A program made the position numbers and the translations under genes. Shown here piece after piece: positions 34,601 through 41,322 of a stretch of DNA of 42,118 bases. The stretch's first letter is position 1; the number at the start of each line of letters is the position of its first letter. Source of the stretch: Spirochaetaceae bacterium UBA6243 (GTDB lineage: Bacteria > Spirochaetota > Spirochaetia > Treponematales > Rectinemataceae); contig DJVZ01000022.1 in the NCBI GenBank assembly GCA_002441395.1, forward strand, positions 69,722 to 111,839. The letters are read 5' to 3'. The notes under the pieces were generated by a model. The model did not search any database. It was not told the origin of the DNA and worked only from the letters and a program-made list of their open reading frames with translations.

Positions 34601-35397
34601 TTCAGCAGATTCCGGTAGGAAAAAGCCAGGCCCGCCTCAGCCTCGATATCATTGAATGAAGGAGCGCGCAGATCTACGTTCGCCCGGATACCCAGGTTAT
34701 ACTTGCTGAGAAGATCCGCGCTGAACCCAATAGCGGGAGTGAATGCCGCGGGAAAGCCCGTCGAGGCCGTGCTGCCTGCCGAGATGCCGACCGGAGGCGT
34801 CTGATAGTTGAATTCCTTGCCGAGTCCGCCCAGCACAAAACCGAGTCTGGAATTCTTCAAGAAGCCAAGATCGCCCAATTCCTTGACAGCGCCGATATCG
34901 GACCAGAGTCCCCATCCAAAGGTCCCGTTTCCGCCCATCGCCAGCCACGCCGACGCGCCGACCGACAGGGTGCTCGATACTTTTTTGGAAAAACCACCGC
35001 CGGCGGTGACAAAAGTTCCCAGCGGCATGCTCGTCATGGCGCCAGGAGCGCTGAACAGGCGCACTGAACCGTTCCAAACTCCGTAGGATTTGGGGAGGCT
35101 GAACGCGGCCATGCCGGCGCTGCCCCATCCTTGGGTGCTCCCTGCGGACATATCGGCAATGCCCGTATATGATAATGCCAGCTCGGGAAGTTCAGTTTCT
35201 GCCGTGGAAGCTGGATTGAGCAAAAAGTTCCATGCGCCACTGCTTCGCTCTGTGAGCGACAAGCCGCTTCCCATGGTCCAAGGGCTGTATATCCGGCCGA
35301 GCAGCGATGCTCCCTTGGGCGGATCATAGGCAGATACACCGCTCAGACTCGCAATGAGGAGCACAAATACCATCGCAAATTCCCGGGCTTTTTTCAT
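28636..35397 (-). CDS. Giant secreted protein: barrel-like N-terminus, 16 FlgD/Ig-like repeats, OmpA domain
   Basis: A 2253-residue protein. A signal peptide ends at about VSA-Y (residue 23). Residues about 25-345 are Gly- and aromatic-rich with alternating strands, resembling an outer-membrane barrel of the treponemal type. Residues about 355-2113 hold 16 repeats, most with FSPNGDGxxD near the start and WDGxDxxGxxVPDGxY later, like FlgD-type or gliding-motility Ig repeats; the SPNGDG loop probably binds calcium. Residues about 2120-2253 are an OmpA/MotB-like domain ending NRRVEFVL. Its HTDxxG motif reads GHGNNVG, so the Asp that normally contacts peptidoglycan is Asn. The protein may span from outer membrane to cell wall. 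AAGGGGAT precedes the ATG. It follows the secreted barrel-like gene by 71 bases. Confidence 0.85.
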   Translation of the reverse strand: MKKAREFAMVFVLLIASLSGVSAYDPPKGASLLGRIYSPWTMGSGLSLTERSSGAWNFLLNPASTAETELPELALSYTGIADMSAGSTQGWGSAGMAAFSLPKSYGVWNGSVRLFSAPGAMTSMPLGTFVTAGGGFSKKVSSTLSVGASAWLAMGGNGTFGWGLWSDIGAVKELGDLGFLKNSRLGFVLGGLGKEFNYQTPPVGISAGSTASTGFPAAFTPAIGFSADLLSKYNLGIRANVDLRAPSFNDIEAEAGLAFSYRNLLNLRLSMASSLYDIQQKSGRSAWPSITLSGSIPLGKKGPQNKSVSEIAPAVGFMPLYDSLDAFSVGARLTWGQPDKSPPEVALELPSTTSGTPVEYVSPNADGKQDWLELPLTIKDEQRTIAGWLFKIEDRSSGKVVRTITEQSDLPESINSFSTLKEGFGYSKHSVLVPDVLRWDGKDDQGNLVPEGTYIASFHAWDDLGNTNINYDSCMNVVVDRSPPTVNAWVMGDEQLFQGNDSLIFSPDGDNNKDIISFRTQGSIEDNWKYEILDAGGNAVRTMDLKGRSAPRDFVWDGTNDAGKRVPDGYYQFKLSSVDPAGNVGFKTIGVSADKSDWIVVDTSRPAVRVAADKKAFSPAKEGKTGTIDIDFNLESLNNLVSWKEVIQDQNGKTVWSSSGDGATPPVSSLTFNGLDASGKAFSDGQYRAGIEMKYRNGYSPIVYSDSFVLDATPPFAEIVLDDARSVFSPDGDGSRDALTFAFTGSKEDVWNLSIRNEQGDLVYTQQYRDALPDRFVWDGRDSTGRRIADGKYTLELASTDVAGNEFHTDYSPIVVDTRTPKAAFALNREAFSPNDDGVADVLGLNIKLENTEGLLVWNLDVVGTAGTQTAKGEAPRFPLLSGDGTNPPPGALQFDGKSQRAPLREGTYHFELALEYENGWSTTQSSPDFIIDNTAPQAQISRSREFFNPRGGAQQSQMIISQLGSEEKLWTGELRDAQGTLRRKWEFKNSQPAEILWDGRTADGALLADGIYYYRLLCVDSAGNSFASEPLKIGIDTASKQSSLSASHMAISPNGDGIQDEMSLSIVVTAPQTVGDWRLAVLAGQESVMEWKGTGNVPQSITWNGTSLARLSVPDGNYTAVFHAEYPNGDSTEVNLGPLVVDRAAPKAEAKVESTIFSPNDDGINDTLPIQQTSVPGDDWRGTIVDMAGKEVRGWTWEGTVQSFEWDGRDNAGNIAADGKYQYKLESKDAAGNAFSYTSPVFEIETEKKAVRLTLSDRAFSPNGDGVKDVEVFTADVVAPEKVKEYVLQVVAQDGPAALSAVRTWKGETPLGRYEWRGETDTQIPAPDGHYATSLKVVYRNGDEAESATGTFLLDRQFPQIDVKVQGSIFSPDGDGRSDTITITQKSAQGDDWKGTMKDSAGNIARTWTWQAEAKDFVWDGRNASGSAVQDGFYDYTVESQDAAGNKTVAGPFHIQVETGRRAVQLRLSDKAVSPNGDGVKDELVINVEADARDRIKQYSLAIRGKDGAAVRTWTGGIDLAREYRWNGRNDAGAAVPDGDYSVSLEILYLNDALAKDGPAPVSVDRAAPQATVNLSRSIFSPNGDGRADTVEITQNSVYGDRWNGQISSEAGKIVRTWEWYPMLADIVWDGKDQNGKLVPDGAYYYELRSIDEAGNSFVLPRQQIVVDATQKNVSLRLDPSAFSPNDDGVKDVAYINISAPKPDTLVNYSVSIFSGAKAVQGQAPLRSWKGTTDIRAQYAWDGMTDAGLKVPDGSYSVYLSLEYANGDLFNFGPMQLVVDTVAPRISLSADSLLFSPNGDGIKDYITITQSSDPGDDWSGRIRSASGATVRSYSWKGQAKTFTWDGLDSNKRLVPNGTYTYEVVSVDAAGNSASAVVKGITVDATKPRVFVTASDTGISPNGDGIRDDVSFSLTVENREGVESWRFSLLDSKGVERSFFGGSGADVPTRLVWDGRDLQGQVIEDSFTGKLVVKYLKGDVAEASSGKIVVKIEPPKVDITVSPEYFSPDGDGVDDILTFGIAADKNAGITEWKLEVMETAVVESSTMQGTGPTRTFMAWNGKGTPPAQITWNGKSSKGELVESATDYPFEFTCWDALGNQTKVKGVIAVDVLVIRDGDRLKIRVPSIVFRANHADFIGLDSEIVSRNERVVARVAQILGKFPDYRVRVEGHGNNVGKMLGYSASRIQQEEVNELIPLSTERAEVVRKMLVDNGVDPRRLSVEGLGSSEPVVSFTDVQNRWKNRRVEFVLIKNQ
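29061..34314 (-). repeat. Coding tandem repeat array, two alternating unit types
   Basis: The Ser (or its equivalent) of the SPNGDG motif is at residues 362, 506, 618, 729, 833, 949, 1053, 1159, 1262, 1372, 1475, 1582, 1685, 1797, 1900 and 2007. From 729 on the units alternate. One type (starting 729, 949, 1159, 1372, 1582, 1797) is 103-104 residues, has DWxGxxxDxxG and ends in S/D-xAGN. The other (833, 1053, 1262, 1475, 1685, 1900) is 106-116 residues and ends in Y.NGD or similar. The motifs at 618 (SPAKEG) and 949 (NPRGGA) are degenerate. The DNA repeats as well, with variants of CCATCGCCATTGGG at each motif on the plus strand. Confidence 0.85.
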
Positions 35398-35468
35398 CGA
35401 TATCCCCTTCTATTCTAAAAAGCTTCAGTTTCAATCTATCACAGCGGAAGCCGAACTTCAGGGCTCAA

Positions 35469-36446
35469 TCACTGATAGATGATAAGACTCGGCCTCGGGT
35501 CAAGCTGCATGACCTCGGCGGGCGACATGAGCGGCATATCAAACCCCGCCGCGGGAAAATCCGACTTGAAGAAGAGCTTGAATCCCTTGACCGGCATGTT
35601 GAGGGCGATCGCGTTCCGCTGGTACGTGGCCTTCTTCATCTGGGGCGTGCCGAACCCGTCCGCGGTATGGATGAGTATGACACGGTCCCTGTGTGATCTC
35701 ACCTCCCGGCGAGTCTGAATCATCTTGTCCGCGAACTGATGGACCACGAGCATTCGGATGCCAGGAATATTATGTTGCCGTATATATGCGTCCATATAAT
35801 CCTGGGCATCATTCAGCTCTTCTGCGGTGATAGAGCCGATTTCTTTCATAGGGCTGAGCGTGCGCCATTCCGGATCGATTGCGAGGTGTACATTGGGATA
35901 CTGCAAAAATGGCAGAATTTTATCCATCGCTTCGTGCACACTGTACCTGCCTATCTGATGATCGACGAATACCAGCATGCCTTCGGATTGCGCATATTTG
36001 ATGTACTCGACCAGCGCCTTGTCGTCGAGATAGCCAATTTCACCGCCCGGCCAACACGTTCCATAAATAATATAGAGCGCGGGAATCACGCCATCTTTGC
36101 CGTTCACCTGGTCATATTCACTTGCGGTTGCTTTTACCATTTCGGCAATCTTTTCTTTCGGATAGCGGCCCAGAATGCCCATCCGGTCAGAAAGGGGGCT
36201 CCCATAATACGCCACAATGGTGTTGTTCGCGACAAGAGGCACACGATCCCATAAAAAACCGCCGCTTGCCTGGTAATTGGCCGGGCTCATATTCTGGTCA
36301 ATCCGGGTAAAATTTTCCTTCCTATACAGCGAAGGAAAAAGCCTATAAGGGAAGGGTTCTATCGCCTCAGCCAAAGACGGCAGCACCGCAAAGATGAGCA
36401 TCGAGAACAATAACGCCTTCATGATCGAACACTTTGCACAGCCCAT
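35469..36446 (-). CDS. Secreted conserved protein, probable TIM-barrel fold, function unknown
   Basis: A 325-residue protein with a signal sequence (IMKALLFSMLIFAVLPSLAEA). The mature part has the rhythm of a beta/alpha barrel: NNTIVAYYGSPLSDRMGILG, VIPALYIIYG, LVFVDHQIGR, VHLAIDPEWRT, IRMLVVHQFAD, RVILIHTADGFG, GFKLFFKSDF and a final LIIYQ. The acidic residues in FVDHQ, AIDPEW and HTADGFG lie at strand ends, as in glycosidase-like barrels, and I recall similar unnamed proteins in actinobacteria. The substrate is unknown. A frame starting at 36518 is longer, but AGGAAAGGG lies before the ATG at 36446 and the signal sequence fits it. It is followed by the giant repeat protein gene and may be cotranscribed with it. 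Confidence 0.78.
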   Translation of the reverse strand: MGCAKCSIMKALLFSMLIFAVLPSLAEAIEPFPYRLFPSLYRKENFTRIDQNMSPANYQASGGFLWDRVPLVANNTIVAYYGSPLSDRMGILGRYPKEKIAEMVKATASEYDQVNGKDGVIPALYIIYGTCWPGGEIGYLDDKALVEYIKYAQSEGMLVFVDHQIGRYSVHEAMDKILPFLQYPNVHLAIDPEWRTLSPMKEIGSITAEELNDAQDYMDAYIRQHNIPGIRMLVVHQFADKMIQTRREVRSHRDRVILIHTADGFGTPQMKKATYQRNAIALNMPVKGFKLFFKSDFPAAGFDMPLMSPAEVMQLDPRPSLIIYQ

Positions 36447-36495
36447 GATGAACCCTTTCCTCACATGTTGATTCATTATTTTATCGGCAAGGAAC

Positions 36496-36523
36496 GCGGG
36501 TGTCTGTAGCTCGAGCACCCCGC
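36496..36523. other. Hairpin in the region upstream of the barrel-like gene
   Basis: GCGGGTG at 36496-36502 pairs with CACCCCGC at 36516-36523, with one bulged C. It lies 50 bases upstream of the barrel-like gene start, between it and the rpmB terminator. No T run follows on either strand. It could be part of a leader; I see no stronger meaning. The rest of 36447-36560 holds no gene. Confidence 0.25.
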
Positions 36524-36560
36524 AAAATAAAAAAGAGACACCGCGCTAATCGCATATGGA

Positions 36561-36591
36561 AAAAGAAAAAGCCGCCCTCAGAGGCGGCTTT
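36561..36591 (-). terminator. Terminator of rpmB
   Basis: AAAGCCGCC at 36568-36576 and GGCGGCTTT at 36583-36591 form a nine-pair stem with a six-base loop. On the minus strand it runs into TTTTTCTTTT (complement of 36561-36570). It lies 65 bases past the rpmB stop. Confidence 0.85.
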
Positions 36592-36655
36592 CCAACCCAG
36601 TTCTTTCATGCGCCATAATGCTCGGCACATTACTCGCGACCAGCGCTCGAGAAAA

Positions 36656-36847
36656 TTACACGTACTTCTCTACTTTTCCGGACCTGAGGCATCGGGCGCA
36701 CACTTTTATGCGACGCACGGTCCCATTATCGATGGTACGGACCTCGATGAGGTTGGGGTACCATGTTCTGCGCGTGCGGTTTTTCGCGTGCGATACATTA
36801 TTTCCGAAAAGGGTTCCTTTACCGCAGATTTCACAAACTCTCGACAT
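36656..36847 (-). CDS. rpmB: 50S ribosomal protein L28
   Basis: A 63-residue L28 with MSRVCEICGKGTLFGNNVSH at the start, the RRTWYPNL segment and a second Cys pair CARCLRSG, so it is the zinc-ribbon form. A longer frame starts with GTG at 36859, but GGAG lies seven bases before the ATG at 36847 and homology starts there. It has its own promoter and terminator. Confidence 0.95.
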   Translation of the reverse strand: MSRVCEICGKGTLFGNNVSHAKNRTRRTWYPNLIEVRTIDNGTVRRIKVCARCLRSGKVEKYV

Positions 36848-36875
36848 AGTGGTCTCCACAGAATATAGTCGACGT

Positions 36876-36904
36876 ACTATAGCGGAATCCGCAGAACATG
36901 TAAA
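36876..36904 (-). promoter_or_regulatory. Candidate rpmB promoter
   Basis: On the minus strand TTTACA (complement of 36899-36904) and TATAGT (complement of 36876-36881) are exactly 17 bases apart. The same TTTACA occurs in the efp promoter. A second -10-like TATATT (complement of 36862-36867) lies closer to the gene. Confidence 0.65.
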
Positions 36905-36979
36905 GTGGTCCGCGGCCCATGGATGTTGGAAACGCGCACAAGATCGATCCGGGCGCGCGCGCCGGAAATTATCAATCGC

Positions 36980-38308
36980 CTAAGGGGTCTTGCCGCCGAA
37001 CATCTTTGCCATGGCGCCCTTGTTCTTGACCATCTTCTTCATCATCGACCTGGATTTTTCGAACTTCTTGAGAAGCCTGTTGACCTCCGCGACCGAAGTA
37101 CCCGAGCCTTTGGCGATGCGGGTTCGACGGGAAGGGCCCACAATGAGGTAATTCTGGCGTTCCTTCTTGGTCATGGACAGGAGTATCGCCTCTTCGTACT
37201 TCATCTCCTGAAGGTCGATGCGGTCTTCATCGATCTGGCCCGCGAGCCCCGGAATCATCTCGAGCATTGACTTTACGGAACCCATCTTCTTCATCTTGTG
37301 AATCTGATCGAGATAATCCTCGAGAGTAAATGTTTCCTGGCTTATCTTGCGCTCCAGATCGAGTGCTTCTTTCTGGTCGTATACTTCCTGGGCCTTTTCG
37401 ACGAGCGATACAATATCGCCCATGCCCAAGATGCGGTTGGCGATTCTGTCGGGATAGAATGGTTCCAGCCCGTCGATCCGCTCGCTGACGCCGATAAATT
37501 TGATCGCTTTGCCGGTGATGGACTTGAGCGAGAGCGCCGCGCCGCCCCGTGTGTCCGAATCGAACTTCGTGAGGATGACACCCGTCACGCCGATCTTCTC
37601 GTCGAAAGCCTTTGCGATGTCGACCGCCGCCTGTCCGGTCATGGCATCTGCGACGAGGAGGCTCTCCACCGGTGAAAGGGCGTCGCGGATGCGCGCAAGT
37701 TCCTGCATGAGAGGTTCATCGATCTGCAGGCGCCCCGCCGTGTCGACGATGATCACATCGTGGCCTTCGCGTCGGGCGCGCGCCAGCGCATTGCGCGCTA
37801 CCTGCACGGCATCCGCGCCATCCTCGCGATGAACATCGACACCAACTTGATCCGCGAGCACCGCGAGCTGTTCGGCCGCCGCAGGTCTCACGAGGTCGCA
37901 CGCCGCAAGCAGTACCTTCCGCCCTCTTTTTTTGAGAAGGCTGGCGAGCTTCGCCGCGGTGGTCGTCTTTCCCGAGCCCTGGAGGCCGAGCAAAAGAATG
38001 ACGCTCTGGGTATCCGTGCCCTTGAGCGCAAGGTCCTGCCTTTCGTCGCCAAGGAGCGCGACCATGCGGTCGTAGACGATTTTTATGAACTGTTGCCCCG
38101 GCGTCACCGAGCGAAGCACTTTTTCGCCCTTGGCCTCTTCCAGTGCCCCGTTGATGAAGCGCCGGACAACGCGGACGTTGACATCAGCCTCAAGCAGCGC
38201 GATTTTTATGCGTTCGAGGGCCTCCTCGACGTTCTTTTCTGAAATTGAGGCCTTGCCGCTTATCGTCCGGAATACATCGGTAAATGTCTCGGAAATTTTT
38301 TCAAGCAT
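36980..38308 (-). CDS. ffh: Signal recognition particle protein Ffh (SRP54)
   Basis: GTPase of the signal recognition particle, 442 residues, which brings nascent membrane and secreted proteins to FtsY and the translocon. N domain 1-95; G domain with GLQGSGKTT (Lys114), DTAGRLQID, TKFDSDTRGGA and GVSERIDGLEPF; Met-rich M domain at about 300-442 (KMKKMGSVKSMLEMIPG) that binds 4.5S RNA and signal peptides. GGAAAG precedes the ATG. It follows the HD-domain gene by 19 bases and lies in a run with the PBP and signal peptidase genes. No 4.5S RNA gene was recognised. Confidence 0.97.
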   Translation of the reverse strand: MLEKISETFTDVFRTISGKASISEKNVEEALERIKIALLEADVNVRVVRRFINGALEEAKGEKVLRSVTPGQQFIKIVYDRMVALLGDERQDLALKGTDTQSVILLLGLQGSGKTTTAAKLASLLKKRGRKVLLAACDLVRPAAAEQLAVLADQVGVDVHREDGADAVQVARNALARARREGHDVIIVDTAGRLQIDEPLMQELARIRDALSPVESLLVADAMTGQAAVDIAKAFDEKIGVTGVILTKFDSDTRGGAALSLKSITGKAIKFIGVSERIDGLEPFYPDRIANRILGMGDIVSLVEKAQEVYDQKEALDLERKISQETFTLEDYLDQIHKMKKMGSVKSMLEMIPGLAGQIDEDRIDLQEMKYEEAILLSMTKKERQNYLIVGPSRRTRIAKGSGTSVAEVNRLLKKFEKSRSMMKKMVKNKGAMAKMFGGKTP

Positions 38309-38327
38309 ACAATCTTTCCATATATAG

Positions 38328-38891
38328 TTATAAATTCCCCTTGAGCCCCGTTTCGGCCGCGGCGCTCCTCAGCGCCAGGATCGTTTCACCGATGAGCTCC
38401 TCGAGGGGGATCCCCAGCATCTGGGCGCCCTGCTCAATGACGCTTCTGCGTACGCCCGCGGCAAAGGCCGCCGATCCCCATTTTTTCTTCACCGATTTCA
38501 CTTCCATGTCCAGCACACTGCGCGAAGGGCGCACATAGGCGCACGCGGCTATAAAACCCGTCAATTCATCGGTGGCAAAGAGGACCTTCTCCATGACATG
38601 GGTGGGCTCAACGTCGCTGCAGATGCCCCATCCATGGCTTTCAACCGAACGAATGAATGTGTCGTCAAAACCAGCGGGCGCAAGGATTTCCCGTGCATGG
38701 CGCAGGTGCTCTTCGGGATACTTCTGATAATCGATATCGTGCAAAAGCCCCACGAGTCCCCAGTATTCTTCGTCTTCACCATACTTCCTCGCGAAATGAC
38801 GCATCGCCGCCTCAACTGAAAGGGCATGACGCCACAGCGATTCATCGGAATTCCACTGCCTCCACAGAGCCACTGCCTGTTCTCTTGTCAT
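38328..38891 (-). CDS. HD-domain protein (putative phosphohydrolase)
   Basis: A 187-residue protein with an HD-type metal site: His22 (LWRHALSVEAAM), His51-Asp52 (GLLHDIDYQKYPEEH) and later a conserved His in VESHGWG and Asp in ATDELTGFI. It belongs to the HDIG-type group of small proteins often found alone; nucleotide phosphohydrolase activity is plausible, but the substrate is unknown. GAGG lies nine bases before the ATG. It sits between the PBP and ffh genes with short gaps, so it is probably cotranscribed. Confidence 0.88.
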   Translation of the reverse strand: MTREQAVALWRQWNSDESLWRHALSVEAAMRHFARKYGEDEEYWGLVGLLHDIDYQKYPEEHLRHAREILAPAGFDDTFIRSVESHGWGICSDVEPTHVMEKVLFATDELTGFIAACAYVRPSRSVLDMEVKSVKKKWGSAAFAAGVRRSVIEQGAQMLGIPLEELIGETILALRSAAAETGLKGNL

Positions 38892-38925
38892 GATGTGTAA
38901 CCTCGAGCAAAAATATTCTGGACGT

Positions 38926-40800
38926 CTATTGTAGCCGAAGGATTATTCTTGTGCCACCCTGTACCGCGGTACCAGGAGGTGGCGATTGAGCGACCACATA
39001 GCCGTCGCCGTCGAGCGTGACGTCCAGATCGCCGCGGAGCAAGAGCGGCAGAAGCTGGCGTTTGGAAAAGCCTGTAAGATCAGGCATCTTTGAACCAATC
39101 GACGCGGGCGCCGGTTCCTGAATTGTCACGAGTCCTCCATGGGTAGTGTTCTGGCTCTTCCCCCGCGGCAAACCGAGGATGTCGATGGCGGACTCGGCCG
39201 CGTCCCGAAGGACAGGCGCCGCAATCTGGCCCCCAAGGTAGGACTCGCCCATTGGCTTCACAATCGCGACATAGATCGCGATTGTCGGATTGTCCGCGGG
39301 GAGTACACCGAGAGTGCTCGCGATGTAGTCGGTATCAGAATAGGCCTTCGTTTTTAAATCGATCATCTGGGCCGTTCCTGTCTTTACGGCCATGCGCACA
39401 TCGGGCACCTTTGCGCGCCAGCCGGTACCTTCGAGGCTGGCCGCCGATTCCATGGCGGTCATGATCGCCCTCGACGTTTCCGGCGAGATGGCCCGCCTCA
39501 CCGCGACGGTCTCGTGCGAATAAAGAGCTTTGCCATCGGCGTCCTCGATGCGCATCACCGTATCGGGCTTCAACAGAATGCCGCCATTCGCGACTGCCGA
39601 TGCCGCAGTGATCATCTGCAATGCCGTTACGCGAATTTCCTGGCCAATCGCCACAGTAGGCTTCGTGCGCGCGGACCACTTCGCCGGTTCCCGGAGACTG
39701 CCGGGGTTCTCGCCCGGGGAGCCAATCCCGGTTTTCTCAGCAAAACCGAAATTCAGTAGTCGTGAGTAGAATTCGTTTTCCGATATCCGGTCCGAGGCGT
39801 ACCCGGCTCCCGCGTTGCTGCTTTTCGCCAGAATGCCGGCCAAATCCAAAACGCCGTACGAATGCAAATCCTTTATGACGATCTTTTCTCCCGACGGAAG
39901 TGTCCTGCGGTACGCACCATCGCAATTAAACTTTGTTTTTGGCGTAATAAGCCCGGCATCCAATATCGACGCCATCGAAAAAATCTTGAAGACGCTCCCC
40001 GGTTCATATGAATATACGGACATTCTGTCTTCGCGCTCAGCCTCTCTGAAACTTCCGAAATTGTTCGGATCGAAATCGGGCATCTGAACGTACGCGAGCA
40101 CTTCGCCGCTGTTGACATCCATGGCCATCATGAAGAGTGACTCGGCTTTATTGTCACGTATCGCTTTGCGCGTTATCTGTTCCAGGGCATACTGCAAGCG
40201 CGCGTCGATGGTGAGGTAGATGTCGTCCCCGCGCGCTTTATCGCCCTGTGTACCCGAAAGCTCAGCGTTATACTTGTATTCGATTCCTTCGAGGCCTTTA
40301 TTGCCCTCGCCGGTAAAGCCGAGCAGGTGCGATGCCAGGCGCCCTTCAGGATAAATCCGGCCATTCACTTCTTCCAGCACGAAGCCCGCCAGCTGCCCTT
40401 TGTCCAATTTTTCCTGAAGCGGTTTTACCGTATCGACGTCGAGTCTTTTGGCAAGGTACACAAAATTCTGGCCGGACTCGCGGATTTTTCGCTCCAGGAC
40501 ATCAGCGTTGATATTGAGCGAACGGGCGACAATGCTCAAGTCTTCGGTAATTCGATACGGATCAATTTCATTTTTACGGATTGCAAGATTGAATTTTGGG
40601 ATATCGAAAGCAAGCACCTTGCCGTTTCTGTCGAGAATCCTGCCGCGCTCAATTGGCGTATTCTCCGAAAGGCCGGTTTTTTCGGGGCCTTCCAGACCCA
40701 GCACCGCGTATCGCACACATACGACCCCCGCAAATATGACAAGAAAAACAACAAGTGTGACCATCCTCCGATGAAACCGAGCCTGTGCGTGATTCTCCAT
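38926..40800 (-). CDS. Class B penicillin-binding protein with C-terminal PASTA domain (FtsI-like)
   Basis: Peptidoglycan transpeptidase of 624 residues. One membrane segment at about 13-33, then the dimerisation/pedestal domain starting at RGRILDRNGKVLA. Catalytic motifs are Ser269-x-x-Lys272 (EPGSVFK), Ser327-x-Asn329 (KSSNAG) and Lys473-Thr-Gly (VKTGTAQ). One PASTA domain ends the protein (MPDLTGFSKRQLLPLL, then VVAQSPPPGTAVQGGT). The plan is that of FtsI or SpoVD; a role in division is likely but an elongation role cannot be excluded. AGAGG overlaps the end of lepB, whose stop is five bases before the ATG, so the two are cotranscribed. Confidence 0.92.
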   Translation of the reverse strand: MENHAQARFHRRMVTLVVFLVIFAGVVCVRYAVLGLEGPEKTGLSENTPIERGRILDRNGKVLAFDIPKFNLAIRKNEIDPYRITEDLSIVARSLNINADVLERKIRESGQNFVYLAKRLDVDTVKPLQEKLDKGQLAGFVLEEVNGRIYPEGRLASHLLGFTGEGNKGLEGIEYKYNAELSGTQGDKARGDDIYLTIDARLQYALEQITRKAIRDNKAESLFMMAMDVNSGEVLAYVQMPDFDPNNFGSFREAEREDRMSVYSYEPGSVFKIFSMASILDAGLITPKTKFNCDGAYRRTLPSGEKIVIKDLHSYGVLDLAGILAKSSNAGAGYASDRISENEFYSRLLNFGFAEKTGIGSPGENPGSLREPAKWSARTKPTVAIGQEIRVTALQMITAASAVANGGILLKPDTVMRIEDADGKALYSHETVAVRRAISPETSRAIMTAMESAASLEGTGWRAKVPDVRMAVKTGTAQMIDLKTKAYSDTDYIASTLGVLPADNPTIAIYVAIVKPMGESYLGGQIAAPVLRDAAESAIDILGLPRGKSQNTTHGGLVTIQEPAPASIGSKMPDLTGFSKRQLLPLLLRGDLDVTLDGDGYVVAQSPPPGTAVQGGTRIILRLQ

Positions 40801-40805
40801 CCACT

Positions 40806-41234
40806 CTACCTCTGGGGAACGACCTTCCCTATGATTGCATTCAGAGTCACAAGGCCAAAATCCCTCGAATCGATCGACTCTATGCCGTTATCGCCAATCA
40901 AGAAATATTCGGACGCGCCCCCTTCGCCACGGATTTCCCCGATTCTCTTTATCACTATCTCCTTGGAGTTCGGGCGCACAGCGGCGACGACGTCCCCTCG
41001 CGGAGGATGTTTCCAGCACACCAGATATTTCCCGCCGACTCCCCGAATACCATACGCCGCCTTAAAAATAAGGACCACCCGCCCGTTCCGGTAGTGCGGC
41101 AGCATCGACTTGCCCTCAACAACCGCCGCGTCGAGGATGAAAGTCCTCACCAGAAAGGCCGCAACGACGACCAGGATGAGCGTGAGAGCGGGGCTGTCGA
41201 GCTTCTTCCCCGCATGTCGAACCGCCTGACCCAT
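40806..41234 (-). CDS. lepB: Signal peptidase I, short form (LepB)
   Basis: Membrane protease of 142 residues that cleaves signal peptides. One membrane segment (about 17-34), then the catalytic Ser43 in EGKSMLP and the general base Lys96 in IVIKRI, followed by GDNGIESIDSRDFG, the SPase box E. It is much shorter than most signal peptidases I, lacking the second membrane helix and the large beta insert, but all core boxes are present. AAGGG precedes the ATG. It heads the minus-strand run toward ffh and diverges from the LysM gene across 88 bases. Confidence 0.9.
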   Translation of the reverse strand: MGQAVRHAGKKLDSPALTLILVVVAAFLVRTFILDAAVVEGKSMLPHYRNGRVVLIFKAAYGIRGVGGKYLVCWKHPPRGDVVAAVRPNSKEIVIKRIGEIRGEGGASEYFLIGDNGIESIDSRDFGLVTLNAIIGKVVPQR

Positions 41235-41322
41235 TCAGATTTTCCCTTCGCGCCTTTCACATTCAGATTTTTGGCAGCTTAGGTTAAATTATCGGCCTAT
41301 ATCTGCCGATACAAAAGGTGCG

